From Acidobacteriota bacterium (lineage in GTDB: Bacteria > Acidobacteriota > Terriglobia > 20CM-2-55-15): 64,000 nt of DNA. The DNA lies in the NCBI GenBank assembly GCA_022821145.1, contig JAJEEE010000033.1:62001-126000 (forward strand), given 5' to 3'. Positions 20,579 to 29,560 of the stretch are shown one piece after another. Position numbers and translations under genes: made by a program. Numbering within the stretch: position 1 is the stretch's first letter; the number at the start of each line of letters is the position of its first letter. The notes beneath the pieces are model-generated. The model ran no database searches and was not told the DNA's origin. It worked only from the letters and a program-made list of their open reading frames with translations.

Positions 20579-21652
20579 CTATTTCGATGACGCCGTTTCG
20601 ATCTCCGTCGCCAACTCGATGAATACCCGCGCGTAGTCTCCGTTGTCGAGTTGCGCCATGGCGAAGTGACCGCCGCCGGGTAGGCCCCGGTCCGGCAGAT
20701 AGACCGGGGTCGCGTCCACGCCGGCCTGCCGCCACGCGGCCGCCTGGCACCGGAGCGTCTGCGGACCGCCGCGCAGTCCCATCTCGGAGCCGGCCAGAAC
20801 GACCGGCACGTCGCCGAAGTTGACGAGCCGGCTGGGATTGTCGCCCTGCATCGCGCAGCCGTCCCTGTCGACGGCTTCGAAGTCTTCCGGCAAGGGCGGC
20901 TCGACGATCCAGTCGGCCATCGGCGGGACGCCGCCGAATCCGGCCGCGACCGGATGGCTGCCGGCGGCTTCGAACGCGATGATGCCGACCACGTTTTCCG
21001 GGTTGAGATCGGGCACGCGAAACGTGCTGCCGCCGCCGGCCGAGTGCGCGAACAGTATCGCCGGGCCAATCTCGTCGAGAAGGGCCGAGAGGCTCCGGGC
21101 CGCGAGCGCGTTGCCGCAGTACGGGGCCGTGGCCGAGCTGGCCGTCCAGCCGACGACCGCGTCGTTGGTCGGCGTCGGGGCGCCGCCGGGCCAGACCGCG
21201 GCGTCGGAGGTCGCCAGGCGCGAGATGACCGCCGAGTTGGCCGTGCCGACGGTCCCGTCGCCGCACGCCGCGTGGCTCTGGGAACGCCCGTGCCCGGGAC
21301 GGTCGACGACGTAGACGTCCCATCCGTCCGCGACGAAGTAGTCCGCCCAGCCGTCGCGCCCGTCGGGCGTCTCGAGCCAGTCCGTGCCCTGGCCGCCGCC
21401 GCCGTGGATCATCACGACGGCGTATTCGTGCCGCGCGTCGGCGGGCAGGAAGTACTGGACGAACATCGCGTTGACGACGTTGACGGAACCTCCGTCCGCG
21501 GCCTCGGTGGTATGCCCGATGAACCGCGCGCCGACGTCGCGGAGCACGAGCTCGCCGGCCTCGCCGCCGGCGAGCGCGGATGTCGCATAGCCGGCGGCGC
21601 CCATGACCGCGCCCATGGTCAGGTGCAGAATTCTTCTACGCATCGAAGTCAT
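20579..21652 (-). CDS. Secreted alpha/beta hydrolase
   Basis: The 357-residue protein has an export signal (about residues 1-28) and an alpha/beta hydrolase fold. The oxyanion loop is MIHGGGGQGTDW, the nucleophile elbow is FAHSAGGG (Ser), and a likely catalytic His is in GGGHFAM near the C-terminus. RPGHGRS follows the second core strand. Four Cys could form disulfides. Similar exported hydrolases act on esters; the substrate is unknown. It lies 32 bases upstream of the fusion gene and is probably co-transcribed with it. Confidence 0.78.
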   Translation of the reverse strand: MTSMRRRILHLTMGAVMGAAGYATSALAGGEAGELVLRDVGARFIGHTTEAADGGSVNVVNAMFVQYFLPADARHEYAVVMIHGGGGQGTDWLETPDGRDGWADYFVADGWDVYVVDRPGHGRSQSHAACGDGTVGTANSAVISRLATSDAAVWPGGAPTPTNDAVVGWTASSATAPYCGNALAARSLSALLDEIGPAILFAHSAGGGSTFRVPDLNPENVVGIIAFEAAGSHPVAAGFGGVPPMADWIVEPPLPEDFEAVDRDGCAMQGDNPSRLVNFGDVPVVLAGSEMGLRGGPQTLRCQAAAWRQAGVDATPVYLPDRGLPGGGHFAMAQLDNGDYARVFIELATEIETASSK

Positions 21653-21733
21653 CCTCCCGAGAAGTCGCTCCCGATGATCCGCCGTGATGCCTTGACTTGT
21701 GAGTCATTGAAGATATTTCGTATTGCCTATTGG

Positions 21734-21758
21734 ACCCGCGGCGTTCCTCGCCGCGGGT
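21734..21758. repeat. Perfect 10-bp inverted repeat (hairpin)
   Basis: ACCCGCGGCG, a TTCCT loop, then CGCCGCGGGT. A second, weaker 7-bp hairpin (CCTCCAT / ATGGAGG) follows at 21764-21786. They lie in the 206-base gap between two minus-strand genes, just beyond the stop of the 21859-22737 gene. No T-run follows on either strand, so this may be a factor-independent processing or attenuation structure rather than a standard terminator. Confidence 0.55.
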
Positions 21759-21858
21759 GGACGCCTCCATCGCGTAGCCATGGAGGTGGCGGAGCCGAGG
21801 CGTCAGTCCAAGAAAACAAGTCCCCTGACTCACGCTCACCAACTCACGTCACGCCACA

Positions 21859-22737
21859 CTAGTGCCGAATCTGGGAGCTGACTTCATCCAACTCGGTTTC
21901 GGTGCAGCTTCCCTGCTCCTGGATGATCGTCGGGTTGTCCGAGAGTTGCAGGATCCGCGGATGCATGACCCAGGGCTCGACGAGCACTTCCGGATCCTCG
22001 ACGGTCACTTCGTAAAGCAACTCGTTCCCGGTCCGCGTGAACCGTTCGACGACCCGCATCTGGTCGGAGTGAAAGAAGCCGCCGCGCGCCAACCACGTCT
22101 CGTCGGTGAACCCGATGGAGTCGAGGACCAGCGTGTCGCCGTCCCAACTCACCACCGGGCGCCCGAAGTACGAATAGGCGAATCGATCGTCTTCGGTATG
22201 CTCGGTCTTGTCGAGCGGTATCATCCGGAACTCGGCATACCCGCCGCCGCCGTCGAGCCCGCCGCGGTAGAGCATCGCGATGTCGTCGTCGCCGTGAAAG
22301 ATGCGGACCGGCGGGCCCTGCCGCGGCAGTCCGAGCGGGAGACAGGTCATCACCGGGTCGTCGCGGTTCGTCCACATGTCCAGCGCCTGGACCTGTTCCC
22401 AGTACTCGGGTTTGTACAGCGGCTTGTTCATGTCGAGCCGCGATGAGGCCATGAACGTGAAGTCGGCGCTCTGATTGGTCCACTCCATGCAGTTGTCCTG
22501 GAACGGACTGCACCGCCGGAACATCCCGCCGGGAACCCGTTCGGGGCCGCCCCCGGCCGACCGCCACGAGCCGGTCAGATCGGGCCGGCCGTTGGCGAGC
22601 CTCGGCGTTTCGGCGTCGGCCGCCGCCGGATCGAGCCCGGCGCCGAACTGCGCTCCCGCCGGCGCGGCGGCGAAACAGAACAGCATCGCCACCGTTGCCG
22701 CGATCGGCGCCTGGATGACTTGGCGTCTCTTTTTCAT
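21859..22737 (-). CDS. Secreted protein of the WxGD...VERF family
   Basis: The 292-residue product has a signal peptide ending PAGAQ. The family pieces are RLANGRPDLTGSWRSAGG, the signature SWDGDTLVLDSIGF and MRVVERFTRTGNE. Three Cys lie in the mature part. It is 14 bases from the gene at 22752, so they share a message. Related secreted proteins are numerous in acidobacterial and some proteobacterial genomes, but no activity is known to me. The TGSW-plus-beta content suggests a beta-rich binding domain; that is inference only. Confidence 0.7.
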   Translation of the reverse strand: MKKRRQVIQAPIAATVAMLFCFAAAPAGAQFGAGLDPAAADAETPRLANGRPDLTGSWRSAGGGPERVPGGMFRRCSPFQDNCMEWTNQSADFTFMASSRLDMNKPLYKPEYWEQVQALDMWTNRDDPVMTCLPLGLPRQGPPVRIFHGDDDIAMLYRGGLDGGGGYAEFRMIPLDKTEHTEDDRFAYSYFGRPVVSWDGDTLVLDSIGFTDETWLARGGFFHSDQMRVVERFTRTGNELLYEVTVEDPEVLVEPWVMHPRILQLSDNPTIIQEQGSCTETELDEVSSQIRH

Positions 22738-22751
22738 GAGCCCGACTCCTG

Positions 22752-23723
22752 TCAGTTGTCTGCCGCCCGTACGCTCTCCGGAACGGGCACGACGACGTAG
22801 ACCTGTCCGATCTCGGTCACCACGGTACGAAGGTCGCGGACGACGGCGCCGTTCCGACGCTCGACGATGGCGCCGGCGTACAGGGCTTCGATCCGGTGGA
22901 GGGGATTGTTATAGTCCCCGAAGCTGCCGTAGACGAACTCCGTCGTGTCGGTCCCGTGGTTGACCACGACGCGCTCGGGCAGGAAGCCGGCATCGAGCGT
23001 GGCCGTCGCGGTGGCGCCCTCGAGCCCGGGGATCGGAAACGTCAGCACGGGCCGCTCCCCTTGCCATTCCAGCGTCGTGACCGGTTCCACTCCGGCCGCC
23101 GCCTGAGCCTCGAGCAGCGTGGCCGGGTTCTGGCCGAACGACTCGGCAACCGGCACGCCCGCGGCGGCGGCGATGGCGGCCTTGGGCGCGCCGTGCGGGC
23201 TGGCCCAGAGGCGAATCCAGCGCTCCGTGTGCGCGCCCGGACGCGGCGTTGCCATACCCTCGCCCGGTACGATCTCCGCGCCGGGGATATCCTCGTCCCA
23301 GGCGTAGGCGCCGCTCATCGTCTCGATGTTCGTGTAGGTCTCGCCGCTCGGGAGCGCGCACCGAATTGCGGTCCGGTAACCGGGGATGCGGTAGTTGGCG
23401 CTGATGCGATACCCGGAATCTCCGAGCGCGCCGGGATCGGCGTCCGAGTACGACGCGAGCACGCAGGTCTGGCCGTCGACCTGGATCGTGCCCTCGGCCC
23501 GGTATTCCAGCGTCTGCACGAGTTCGGGCTCGGCCTGGCCCCGCAGCATCCCCATGTGCCACGCCCAGTTGAACAGGACAGAGGTCAGGTCCTGCGCTCC
23601 GGGTTCGGGCGTGTACGCGGCCCCGCGTCCTCCGAACTGCGCGCCGGCCGGCGTCGGGCCGGTCATCGCCATGGCCAGAACGAGCATGGACGCCGCGACC
23701 GACCGTCGAATACCCATCACCAT
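22752..23723 (-). CDS. Secreted protein resembling the N-terminal domain found before some metallo-beta-lactamases
   Basis: The 323-residue protein has a signal peptide ending PAGAQFGG. I do not recognise a named family with certainty. The opening QTLEYRAEGTIQVDGQ, the middle RWIRLWASPHGAPKAAIAAA and the late AVVRDLRTVVTEI recall the substrate-sensing domain that precedes metallo-beta-lactamase hydrolase domains in secreted multidomain proteins. No metal-binding HxHxD is present, so it would be a stand-alone copy. It sits within the minus-strand accessory operon between a DUF6152 gene and a VERF-family gene. Confidence 0.5.
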   Translation of the reverse strand: MVMGIRRSVAASMLVLAMAMTGPTPAGAQFGGRGAAYTPEPGAQDLTSVLFNWAWHMGMLRGQAEPELVQTLEYRAEGTIQVDGQTCVLASYSDADPGALGDSGYRISANYRIPGYRTAIRCALPSGETYTNIETMSGAYAWDEDIPGAEIVPGEGMATPRPGAHTERWIRLWASPHGAPKAAIAAAAGVPVAESFGQNPATLLEAQAAAGVEPVTTLEWQGERPVLTFPIPGLEGATATATLDAGFLPERVVVNHGTDTTEFVYGSFGDYNNPLHRIEALYAGAIVERRNGAVVRDLRTVVTEIGQVYVVVPVPESVRAADN

Positions 23724-23750
23724 TCCCTGCGTGCCGGTTTCACGAGGCCG

Positions 23751-24152
23751 TCAGTCGATGTCGAGATCGATCCGGCGGTCGCTCAACTCCATCCGCCGGA
23801 TAAATCCCGCCGGGTTTCCGTTTCTTGCGGGAAGGGCGGTGATCCTGAGAAACTCGCCCGGCTTGATGGAGTCCCGGTTGATACCGGCCCGGCCAAGCAC
23901 CTGCGTCGAGGCGGTAGTCAGGACCCACTCGACCGTCGAGCCGTCCGCGTCCGGAACCTCGAGAACCAGGTTCGCGTGCGGGTTCCTGTAGTTCAGTTTC
24001 TGGAGCCGGCCTTCAAGGACGATCTCCGTGTTCAGGTCGTAGACGCCCGCCACGGCGTGATGTGCCTGCAGGTCGGCGCCGGCGGTCAGGAATCCGCCCA
24101 GCGCGACCAGGATTCCAATCGATCCCGTCCGTCGAATCGTCCGTCCGTTCAT
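23751..24152 (-). CDS. DUF6152 secreted protein
   Basis: A compact 133-residue member. The signal peptide is predicted to be cut after DLQA30, giving the mature N-terminus HHAVAGVYD. The body has LNYRNPHANLVLEV (NPH motif) and RAGINRDSIKPGEFLRI, matching the GWxRxxLKxGD pattern of the family. It is 27 bases upstream of the 22752 gene. Downstream of the esterase stop there is a 122-base gap before this gene, which may hold its own promoter. Confidence 0.8.
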   Translation of the reverse strand: MNGRTIRRTGSIGILVALGGFLTAGADLQAHHAVAGVYDLNTEIVLEGRLQKLNYRNPHANLVLEVPDADGSTVEWVLTTASTQVLGRAGINRDSIKPGEFLRITALPARNGNPAGFIRRMELSDRRIDLDID

Positions 24153-24274
24153 CGCTGCTCATCCCCCATTCGAGGCTGTTTCGCTCGATGCTAACAACGA
24201 TTGCGCCACAATGCGATCAGTTCCTCGCAGCTTCTTCGTTACGCTCGCCGAGGGCGTCCACACCGGGTCTGGCC

Positions 24275-25252
24275 TCAGTTCCGACCGGCGCCTCCCGGCC
24301 CCCCTCGGCCGCGTCCACCGCGGCCGCCCCGGCCGCCGCCGAAGCTCGGATACGGCTCCGGGTCGACGATCAGGCGATCGAGGAACAGGTCGATCGAGTG
24401 AGCCATCACGTCCACCGCGTCGAGCGCGCTGTTGTCGAACGCGTGCGCCGCCCCCTGGATCAGCGTCAGCGCCGCCGGCACACCGGCGTCATGGAGCCGA
24501 TTGACGAAATCGATGCTCGACGACATCGGCACCGTGGTGTCGGCCGTGCCGTGAATGAAGATCGTCGGCGCGAAGTTCTCGCCGATATAGGTCGTCGGCG
24601 ATGCGGCCTCCATGGCCCTCGCGCGCTCGTCCTCGGTCAGGTCGTCCGGGAACAGTCCGCCGGCGGTCGCGGCGCTCGTGAGCGGATAGACGCCGATGCC
24701 CGCCTGCACATCCGAGCTGACCCCGCCGTTGCCGCCGTCGCCCTCGAACTCGTCCATGCCGTTCGTGCCGGCCGCCAGCAGCGAAAGCATGCCGCCGGCG
24801 GAATAGCCGGCCACGGCGATCTTGTCGGCGTCGACGCCGATGTCGGCGGCGTTGGCGCGCACCCAGCGAATCGCCGCCTTGGTGTCATGGATTTGCGCCG
24901 GCCAGGAGCCTTCGCTCTGCAGGCGGTAGTTCGCCGAGACGTTGGTGTATCCGAGCCGTCCCAGCGCCCGCGCGTCGTTCACGATGTATCCGGCGTTCTT
25001 GTTGCCGACGAAGAAACCGCCGCCGAACAGGTGGATGACGGCCATCCGCTTGGGCGTGACGCCCTCGGGCGGGTGATAGACGTCGAGCAGGAGATCGATG
25101 TCTCCGCCCCGGCCGAAGACGATGTCGGAATCGACTCGCGGGTCGCCGGAGTCCTGCGCGCCGGCCGTCGACCATGGAAGACTCGCCAGCGCCGGGGCCG
25201 CGGCCACGGCGCCCGTCGCCCGTACGAAACGTCGTCTATTCATCTGCTTCAT
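24275..25252 (-). CDS. Tat-exported alpha/beta hydrolase (esterase/lipase type)
   Basis: The 325-residue protein starts MKQMNRRRFVRATGA, a twin-arginine signal. The fold is that of acetyl-esterase/feruloyl-esterase-like hydrolases: oxyanion motif HLFGGGFFVG, nucleophile elbow VAGYSAGGM (Ser), acid in HGTADTTVP and catalytic His in GAAHAFD. A Gly-Arg tail (about 20 residues rich in RGG) ends the protein; this low-complexity tail is odd for the family. It lies 25 bases after the tannase gene, so an ester substrate shared between the two is plausible. Confidence 0.82.
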   Translation of the reverse strand: MKQMNRRRFVRATGAVAAAPALASLPWSTAGAQDSGDPRVDSDIVFGRGGDIDLLLDVYHPPEGVTPKRMAVIHLFGGGFFVGNKNAGYIVNDARALGRLGYTNVSANYRLQSEGSWPAQIHDTKAAIRWVRANAADIGVDADKIAVAGYSAGGMLSLLAAGTNGMDEFEGDGGNGGVSSDVQAGIGVYPLTSAATAGGLFPDDLTEDERARAMEAASPTTYIGENFAPTIFIHGTADTTVPMSSSIDFVNRLHDAGVPAALTLIQGAAHAFDNSALDAVDVMAHSIDLFLDRLIVDPEPYPSFGGGRGGRGGRGRGGPGGAGRN

Positions 25253-25277
25253 CCCGTGGTCCTCCCGCGCGCGGCGT

Positions 25278-26846
25278 TCAGAAACCTTCGCCGCACACGA
25301 AGTTCGCCGCGTCATCCGTGCTCCCGGTTCCGTCGTATCGGGCCACCATCGGATAGGGACACAGCGGCCGCGTGCGCGTGACGCCGTCCACCGAACGCAT
25401 GGCCGTCAGCGTTTCCGGCGCCTGGCCTTCCTCGACCCAGGCCAGGAGCGCCTCCATCAGCCCGGTCGGAGCCGGCCCGGCGCCACCCCCGCAGTGTCCG
25501 ACTCCGGGCGCCATGAACAGCCGGATGAACTCGGCGGCCGCTTCGGCGCCTCCCATCCGCTGCTGGACGCGCGTGTAATAGTCGACGGCGCCGTCGGCGC
25601 TGATCAGCGGGTCGGCCCAGCCGTGCCACACGATCGCACGGCCTCCGCGGTCGCGGAACGCCGTCAGGTCCGGGTTGTCGGTTCCGATGACGGCGCCGAA
25701 CTGCTCCACGGATTGTTCCCAGAACCGCTCGTAGCTGTCGAGCGTCACCGTGGTCCAGTCGAATTCGGGATCCTGCGTCAGGAAGTACCGGAACCAGTCC
25801 AGGGAAATGCCGAACGCCTGGGCTTCGGGCGGATCGCCGCGCGCGCTCCACAAGGCGTTCAGCGGGGCGCCGGGGGGCAGTCCGTACCAGAGGAAGCCGC
25901 CGTCCTGGCGCCGCGGGCCCTCCCAGAGCCGGCGGATCAAGTCGGCGTCGGCCGCGGTGAAGGCGCCGCACTCACCGGCCGTCGCGCCGACGAGAGCGGC
26001 GGGATCGTACGCGCACAGTCCGGGGTCCCCGATCACGCCGTCCTCGACGCCGTCGATCCCGTCGCAGGACGCGATCGCGGCTTCCGTGGCCGCCGTCAGC
26101 TTGCACGCGGGGACGGGATTGCCCTCGATGTTCATCAGCACGGCGCCCCACATCTGCTGCACGTGCAGCTTGGGCCAGTTGATGGCGGGCGCGCCCGACA
26201 GGATCCCGTCGTAGTCGGCGGGGTAACGCTGCGCTTCCATCAACCCCTGGCGGCCGCCGGTCGAGCACCCGTTGAAGTAGGAGTACCGCGGCGCCACGCC
26301 GTACATCGCTTCGGTCAGGGCCTTGCCCGTGACGGTCATTTCGTGGATGCCCACGTGCCCGTTGTCGCGGATCAACTGCCAGTCCAGCCGCCCGTCCTCG
26401 CCGAGCGCGAAGCTGCCGCTCCCGCCCTCGTGCCCGGTGTCGGTCGCGCCGGCGGCGTAGCCCAACGCCGCGGGTTGATCGATGCGGTTGGGGCTGCCGC
26501 CGGAGAATCCGCCGCCTCCGGTTCCCATGAAGCGGCCGTTCCAGTTCGATGTCGGGATGGCCACCCAGATCCGGACGCTGTCGCCGGCGGGCGGATGCGT
26601 CGTGATTGCCGTGACTTGGCACACTCCGGGGTTGTCCGGGTCGAGGGCGGCCGATTCGATCGTGGTGTCGGGCAACGTGACCGACGCCAGGCTTTCGCAG
26701 GAGCGTACGGGGCTGGCGTCCGCGATCAGGGGTTCGGGAGGCGCCGCGGCGGGTCCGCCGCCCCCGCGTCCCTGACCGTGAGCGACGATCGGGATCAAGG
26801 TCGACAACACAAGACATGCGAAGGATGTCGGTGTGAGGCGGCTCAT
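25278..26846 (-). CDS. Tannase/feruloyl esterase family protein, secreted
   Basis: The 522-residue enzyme has a signal peptide (ending AHGQ) and the tannase fold. Cys in VRSCESL, CQVTAI, NGCSTGG, the CDGIDGVEDGVI calcium-binding-like loop, HCGGG and PLCPYP follow the family. The catalytic Ser is in FNGCSTGGRQG; Asp is in WHGWADPLI and His in GVGHCGG. These enzymes split gallate or hydroxycinnamate esters of plant or algal polyphenols. ATG 26846 opens the signal peptide. It is the first gene of a minus-strand operon with an esterase, DUF6152 and VERF-family genes. Confidence 0.88.
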   Translation of the reverse strand: MSRLTPTSFACLVLSTLIPIVAHGQGRGGGGPAAAPPEPLIADASPVRSCESLASVTLPDTTIESAALDPDNPGVCQVTAITTHPPAGDSVRIWVAIPTSNWNGRFMGTGGGGFSGGSPNRIDQPAALGYAAGATDTGHEGGSGSFALGEDGRLDWQLIRDNGHVGIHEMTVTGKALTEAMYGVAPRYSYFNGCSTGGRQGLMEAQRYPADYDGILSGAPAINWPKLHVQQMWGAVLMNIEGNPVPACKLTAATEAAIASCDGIDGVEDGVIGDPGLCAYDPAALVGATAGECGAFTAADADLIRRLWEGPRRQDGGFLWYGLPPGAPLNALWSARGDPPEAQAFGISLDWFRYFLTQDPEFDWTTVTLDSYERFWEQSVEQFGAVIGTDNPDLTAFRDRGGRAIVWHGWADPLISADGAVDYYTRVQQRMGGAEAAAEFIRLFMAPGVGHCGGGAGPAPTGLMEALLAWVEEGQAPETLTAMRSVDGVTRTRPLCPYPMVARYDGTGSTDDAANFVCGEGF

Positions 26847-27041
26847 TGGAGTTCTCCGTTCGAGACTCGATCCGGCAACGGTGGCCGTGTCGTCAGAGAC
26901 ATCGATGATACGCGGGTCGGGGGTCGTCAAGTCGAGTTTTTCGCGGGTCCCGGGAGCGGAACCCCCGGGGACTTGAAGACGGCCGCCATACGGGCCATCG
27001 TGGATTGAGGTCACTTGAGTTCGTGGAACAGCGAATCGATG

Positions 27042-27050
27042 TGGCAAAAT
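27042..27050 (+). promoter_or_regulatory. Extended -10 box next to the start codon
   Basis: TGGCAAAAT (TG 27042-27043, hexamer CAAAAT 27045-27050) ends eight bases before ATG 27059. The predicted transcript start (about 27057) would leave an essentially leaderless message, as for the gene at 472. Confidence 0.4.
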
Positions 27051-27058
27051 CTCTTCCC

Positions 27059-29533
27059 ATGAGCCGGCTCCGCTCGAGAATCGCCACAGGCGCGGCGCTC
27101 GTCCTCGTGGCCTGTACGTTGCTGCAGGCGGCTGCCGGGGCTGCCCCGCAAGTCCCGGCCTCGGGCGATGGGGAAGCGCACGCCGCCGTGTTGGAGACCT
27201 ACTGCTTCACGTGCCACAGCGCGCGCGCCGAGATGGGCGGTCTGGCCCTGGAGGGTCTGGACATCGACGACCCGGGCTCGGACGCCGAAATCTGGGACGA
27301 GGTCGTGCGAAAGCTTCGCGGACGCCTGATGCCGCCTCCCGGGAATCCGCAACCCCCGCAGGACGCTATCGATTCCTTCGTGGCCTGGATGGAGAACACG
27401 CTCGACCGGGACGCCGCGGGCCCGAGGTCCGGATACGTGCCGCTCCAGCGGCTGAATCGGACCGAGTACGCCGCCTCCGTGAAGGCGCTGGTCGGCGTGG
27501 ACGTGAACGCCGGCGAGGTGCTGCCGCAGGATATCCGGTTGGAGGGCTTCGACAACGTCGCGGCCGTGCTCGGCATGTCGCCCGCGTTCCTGGACCAGTA
27601 TTTCACGGCCGCGCGGCAGGTCGCGCGGCTCGCCGTCGGCAGTCCGACGCTGGCCAATGTGCGGTACGGGGTCGCCGAGCACCGGGACAGCGGCTTGCCG
27701 CTCCCCCCGGGCGCGCGCGGCGGCATACGCATCCGGCACAACTTTCCGGCGGACGGCGAGTACCGTATCAACGTTCTCAGCCTGGGTCTCGGTCTGTACA
27801 ACAACACGCTCGAGAACGCGAGCACGCTCGTCATCACGATCGACGGCGAAATCGTATTTCGGGAAACGGTCGGCGGCCCGGAGGACCGGGTGCTGGCGGA
27901 TCGGGAGGGTCCCGCGGGGCATGCCCGGATCATGTCGCGCTTCACCGGAATTCCCGTCCAGGCGGACGCTGGCGTCCGCGACGTGGTCGTCACTTTCATC
28001 GGGCGGTCGCGGGTGGAATCCGACGACAATATCGCGTCCGGATTCGCCGGCATCGGAGACCTGGGCTTCGGATCCGGCAACGGCCGCATGCCGCGCCTGG
28101 GCGACGGTGTCGAGATCGTCGGGCCGTACGAGCCCAGCGGGATCTCCGACACGCCCAGCCGCGCCCTGATCTTCGTCTGCGATCCCGCAACCGAAGGCGA
28201 GCCCGCGTGCGCGCGGACCATCACGGAGAACCTGGCGCGCCGGGCGTTCCGGCGTCCCGCGACCGCGGAAGAGGTGGATCGCCTGATGGCCTTCTACGAG
28301 TTCGGACGGGAAGGCGGGGCCGACTTCGATTCCGGGATCGAGCAGGTGGTGACGGCGGTGCTGGCCAGTCCCGAGTTCCTCTACCGCTCGCTCGGTGGCG
28401 CCGCGCCCGACGGGCGGGAGATTGCGGACCGGGACAGCGCCGCCGGCGAGGTTCGGCTCACGGACCTGGAATTGGCGTCGCGTCTGTCCTTCTTCCTCTG
28501 GAACACGGGGCCCGACGACGCGCTGTTGGCGCTGGCGGAGGCCGGCGGTTTGTCGCGGCCGGGCGCCCTGGACGCGCAGGTGGCGCGCATGATGGCCGAT
28601 CCCAAGGCCTCGAGCCTCGTGACGAGCTTCGCGACGAAATGGCTGGACATCGGCGATCTCGAATCCGTGATACCCGACCCGGTGCTGTTTTCGGAACGGG
28701 AATTCAGCGATCCACTGCGGCGGGATTTTTCGCGGGAGGCGGAGGCGTTCCTGACGAGCATTCTGCTGGAAGACCGTAGCGTCGTCGACCTGTTGACGGC
28801 CGACCACACGTTTCTCAATGCGCGGTTGGCGCGCCATTACGACATCCCCGGCGTTTACGGCGCCCAGTTCCGAAAGGTCATGCTGACGGGGCAGGAGCGG
28901 CGCGGGCTTCTGGGCAAGGGCGCGATGCTGCTGAAGACGTCGTACGGGGACCGCACCTCGCCCGTGCTCCGGGGCGCATGGGTGCTGGACAAGCTGATGG
29001 GCACGCCCCCGGCGCCGCCCCCTCCCAACGTCACGACCAACCTTGCCGAGGAGCCGGACGAGAGACCCCGGACGATCCGGGCGCGGCTCGAGCAGCACCG
29101 CGAGCAGCCGGCCTGCCTCCAGTGCCACGGCGTGATCGATCCGCCGGGGCTCCCGCTGGAGAACTTCGATGCGATCGGGCGGTGGCGAACCACGGACCGC
29201 CAGGCGGACGACGTCCCCATCGACGCCAGCGCCGTGTTGCCCAGCGGCGTCGCGATCGACGGTCCCGTGGAGCTCCGAAACTACCTGGCCGGGCGTCCGG
29301 AGATGTTCGTGCGGGCCCTGACGGAGAGACTGCTGATGTACGCCGTCAATCGCGAGTTGGAGTATTTCGACATGCCGCAGGTGCGCGCCATCGTTCGCGG
29401 CGCCGCCGGCGAGGACTACACGTTCTCGTCACTGGTTCGGGGCATCGTCCATACCGACGCGTTCCGCATGCAGGGCGCGCCCCCGGGCGGTTCGACGACG
29501 GAGAGCGGAGCCGGATCCGCGGCGCTCGACTGA
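27059..29533 (+). CDS. Secreted PSD (DUF1587/1595/1592/1588/1585) protein with cytochrome-c motifs
   Basis: The 824-residue exported protein has a c-type heme motif at each end: CFTCH near residue 48 and CLQCH in the C-terminal part. Domain order: heme/PSCyt-like start, DUF1587 (YVPLQRLNRTEYAAS), DUF1595 (ENLARRAFRRPATAEEVDRL), DUF1592 (ELASRLSFFLWNTGPDD), DUF1588 (LLGKGAMLLKTSYGDRTSPV) and DUF1585 (ERLLMYAVNRELEYFDMPQV). This architecture nearly always travels with a DUF1552 protein, which follows 27 bases later. The family is thought to act in periplasmic oxidation; the substrate is unknown. ATG 27059 follows an extended -10 box. Confidence 0.88.
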   Translation: MSRLRSRIATGAALVLVACTLLQAAAGAAPQVPASGDGEAHAAVLETYCFTCHSARAEMGGLALEGLDIDDPGSDAEIWDEVVRKLRGRLMPPPGNPQPPQDAIDSFVAWMENTLDRDAAGPRSGYVPLQRLNRTEYAASVKALVGVDVNAGEVLPQDIRLEGFDNVAAVLGMSPAFLDQYFTAARQVARLAVGSPTLANVRYGVAEHRDSGLPLPPGARGGIRIRHNFPADGEYRINVLSLGLGLYNNTLENASTLVITIDGEIVFRETVGGPEDRVLADREGPAGHARIMSRFTGIPVQADAGVRDVVVTFIGRSRVESDDNIASGFAGIGDLGFGSGNGRMPRLGDGVEIVGPYEPSGISDTPSRALIFVCDPATEGEPACARTITENLARRAFRRPATAEEVDRLMAFYEFGREGGADFDSGIEQVVTAVLASPEFLYRSLGGAAPDGREIADRDSAAGEVRLTDLELASRLSFFLWNTGPDDALLALAEAGGLSRPGALDAQVARMMADPKASSLVTSFATKWLDIGDLESVIPDPVLFSEREFSDPLRRDFSREAEAFLTSILLEDRSVVDLLTADHTFLNARLARHYDIPGVYGAQFRKVMLTGQERRGLLGKGAMLLKTSYGDRTSPVLRGAWVLDKLMGTPPAPPPPNVTTNLAEEPDERPRTIRARLEQHREQPACLQCHGVIDPPGLPLENFDAIGRWRTTDRQADDVPIDASAVLPSGVAIDGPVELRNYLAGRPEMFVRALTERLLMYAVNRELEYFDMPQVRAIVRGAAGEDYTFSSLVRGIVHTDAFRMQGAPPGGSTTESGAGSAALD

Positions 29534-29560
29534 CGTCGGCGCCGTCGTTCAGGAGATCAC

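Noticed and set aside
25098-27008. Plus-strand frame of about 640 codons opposite the tannase
   Set aside because: It is the mirror of the tannase codons, with a low-complexity Arg/Gly/Ala composition and no motif.
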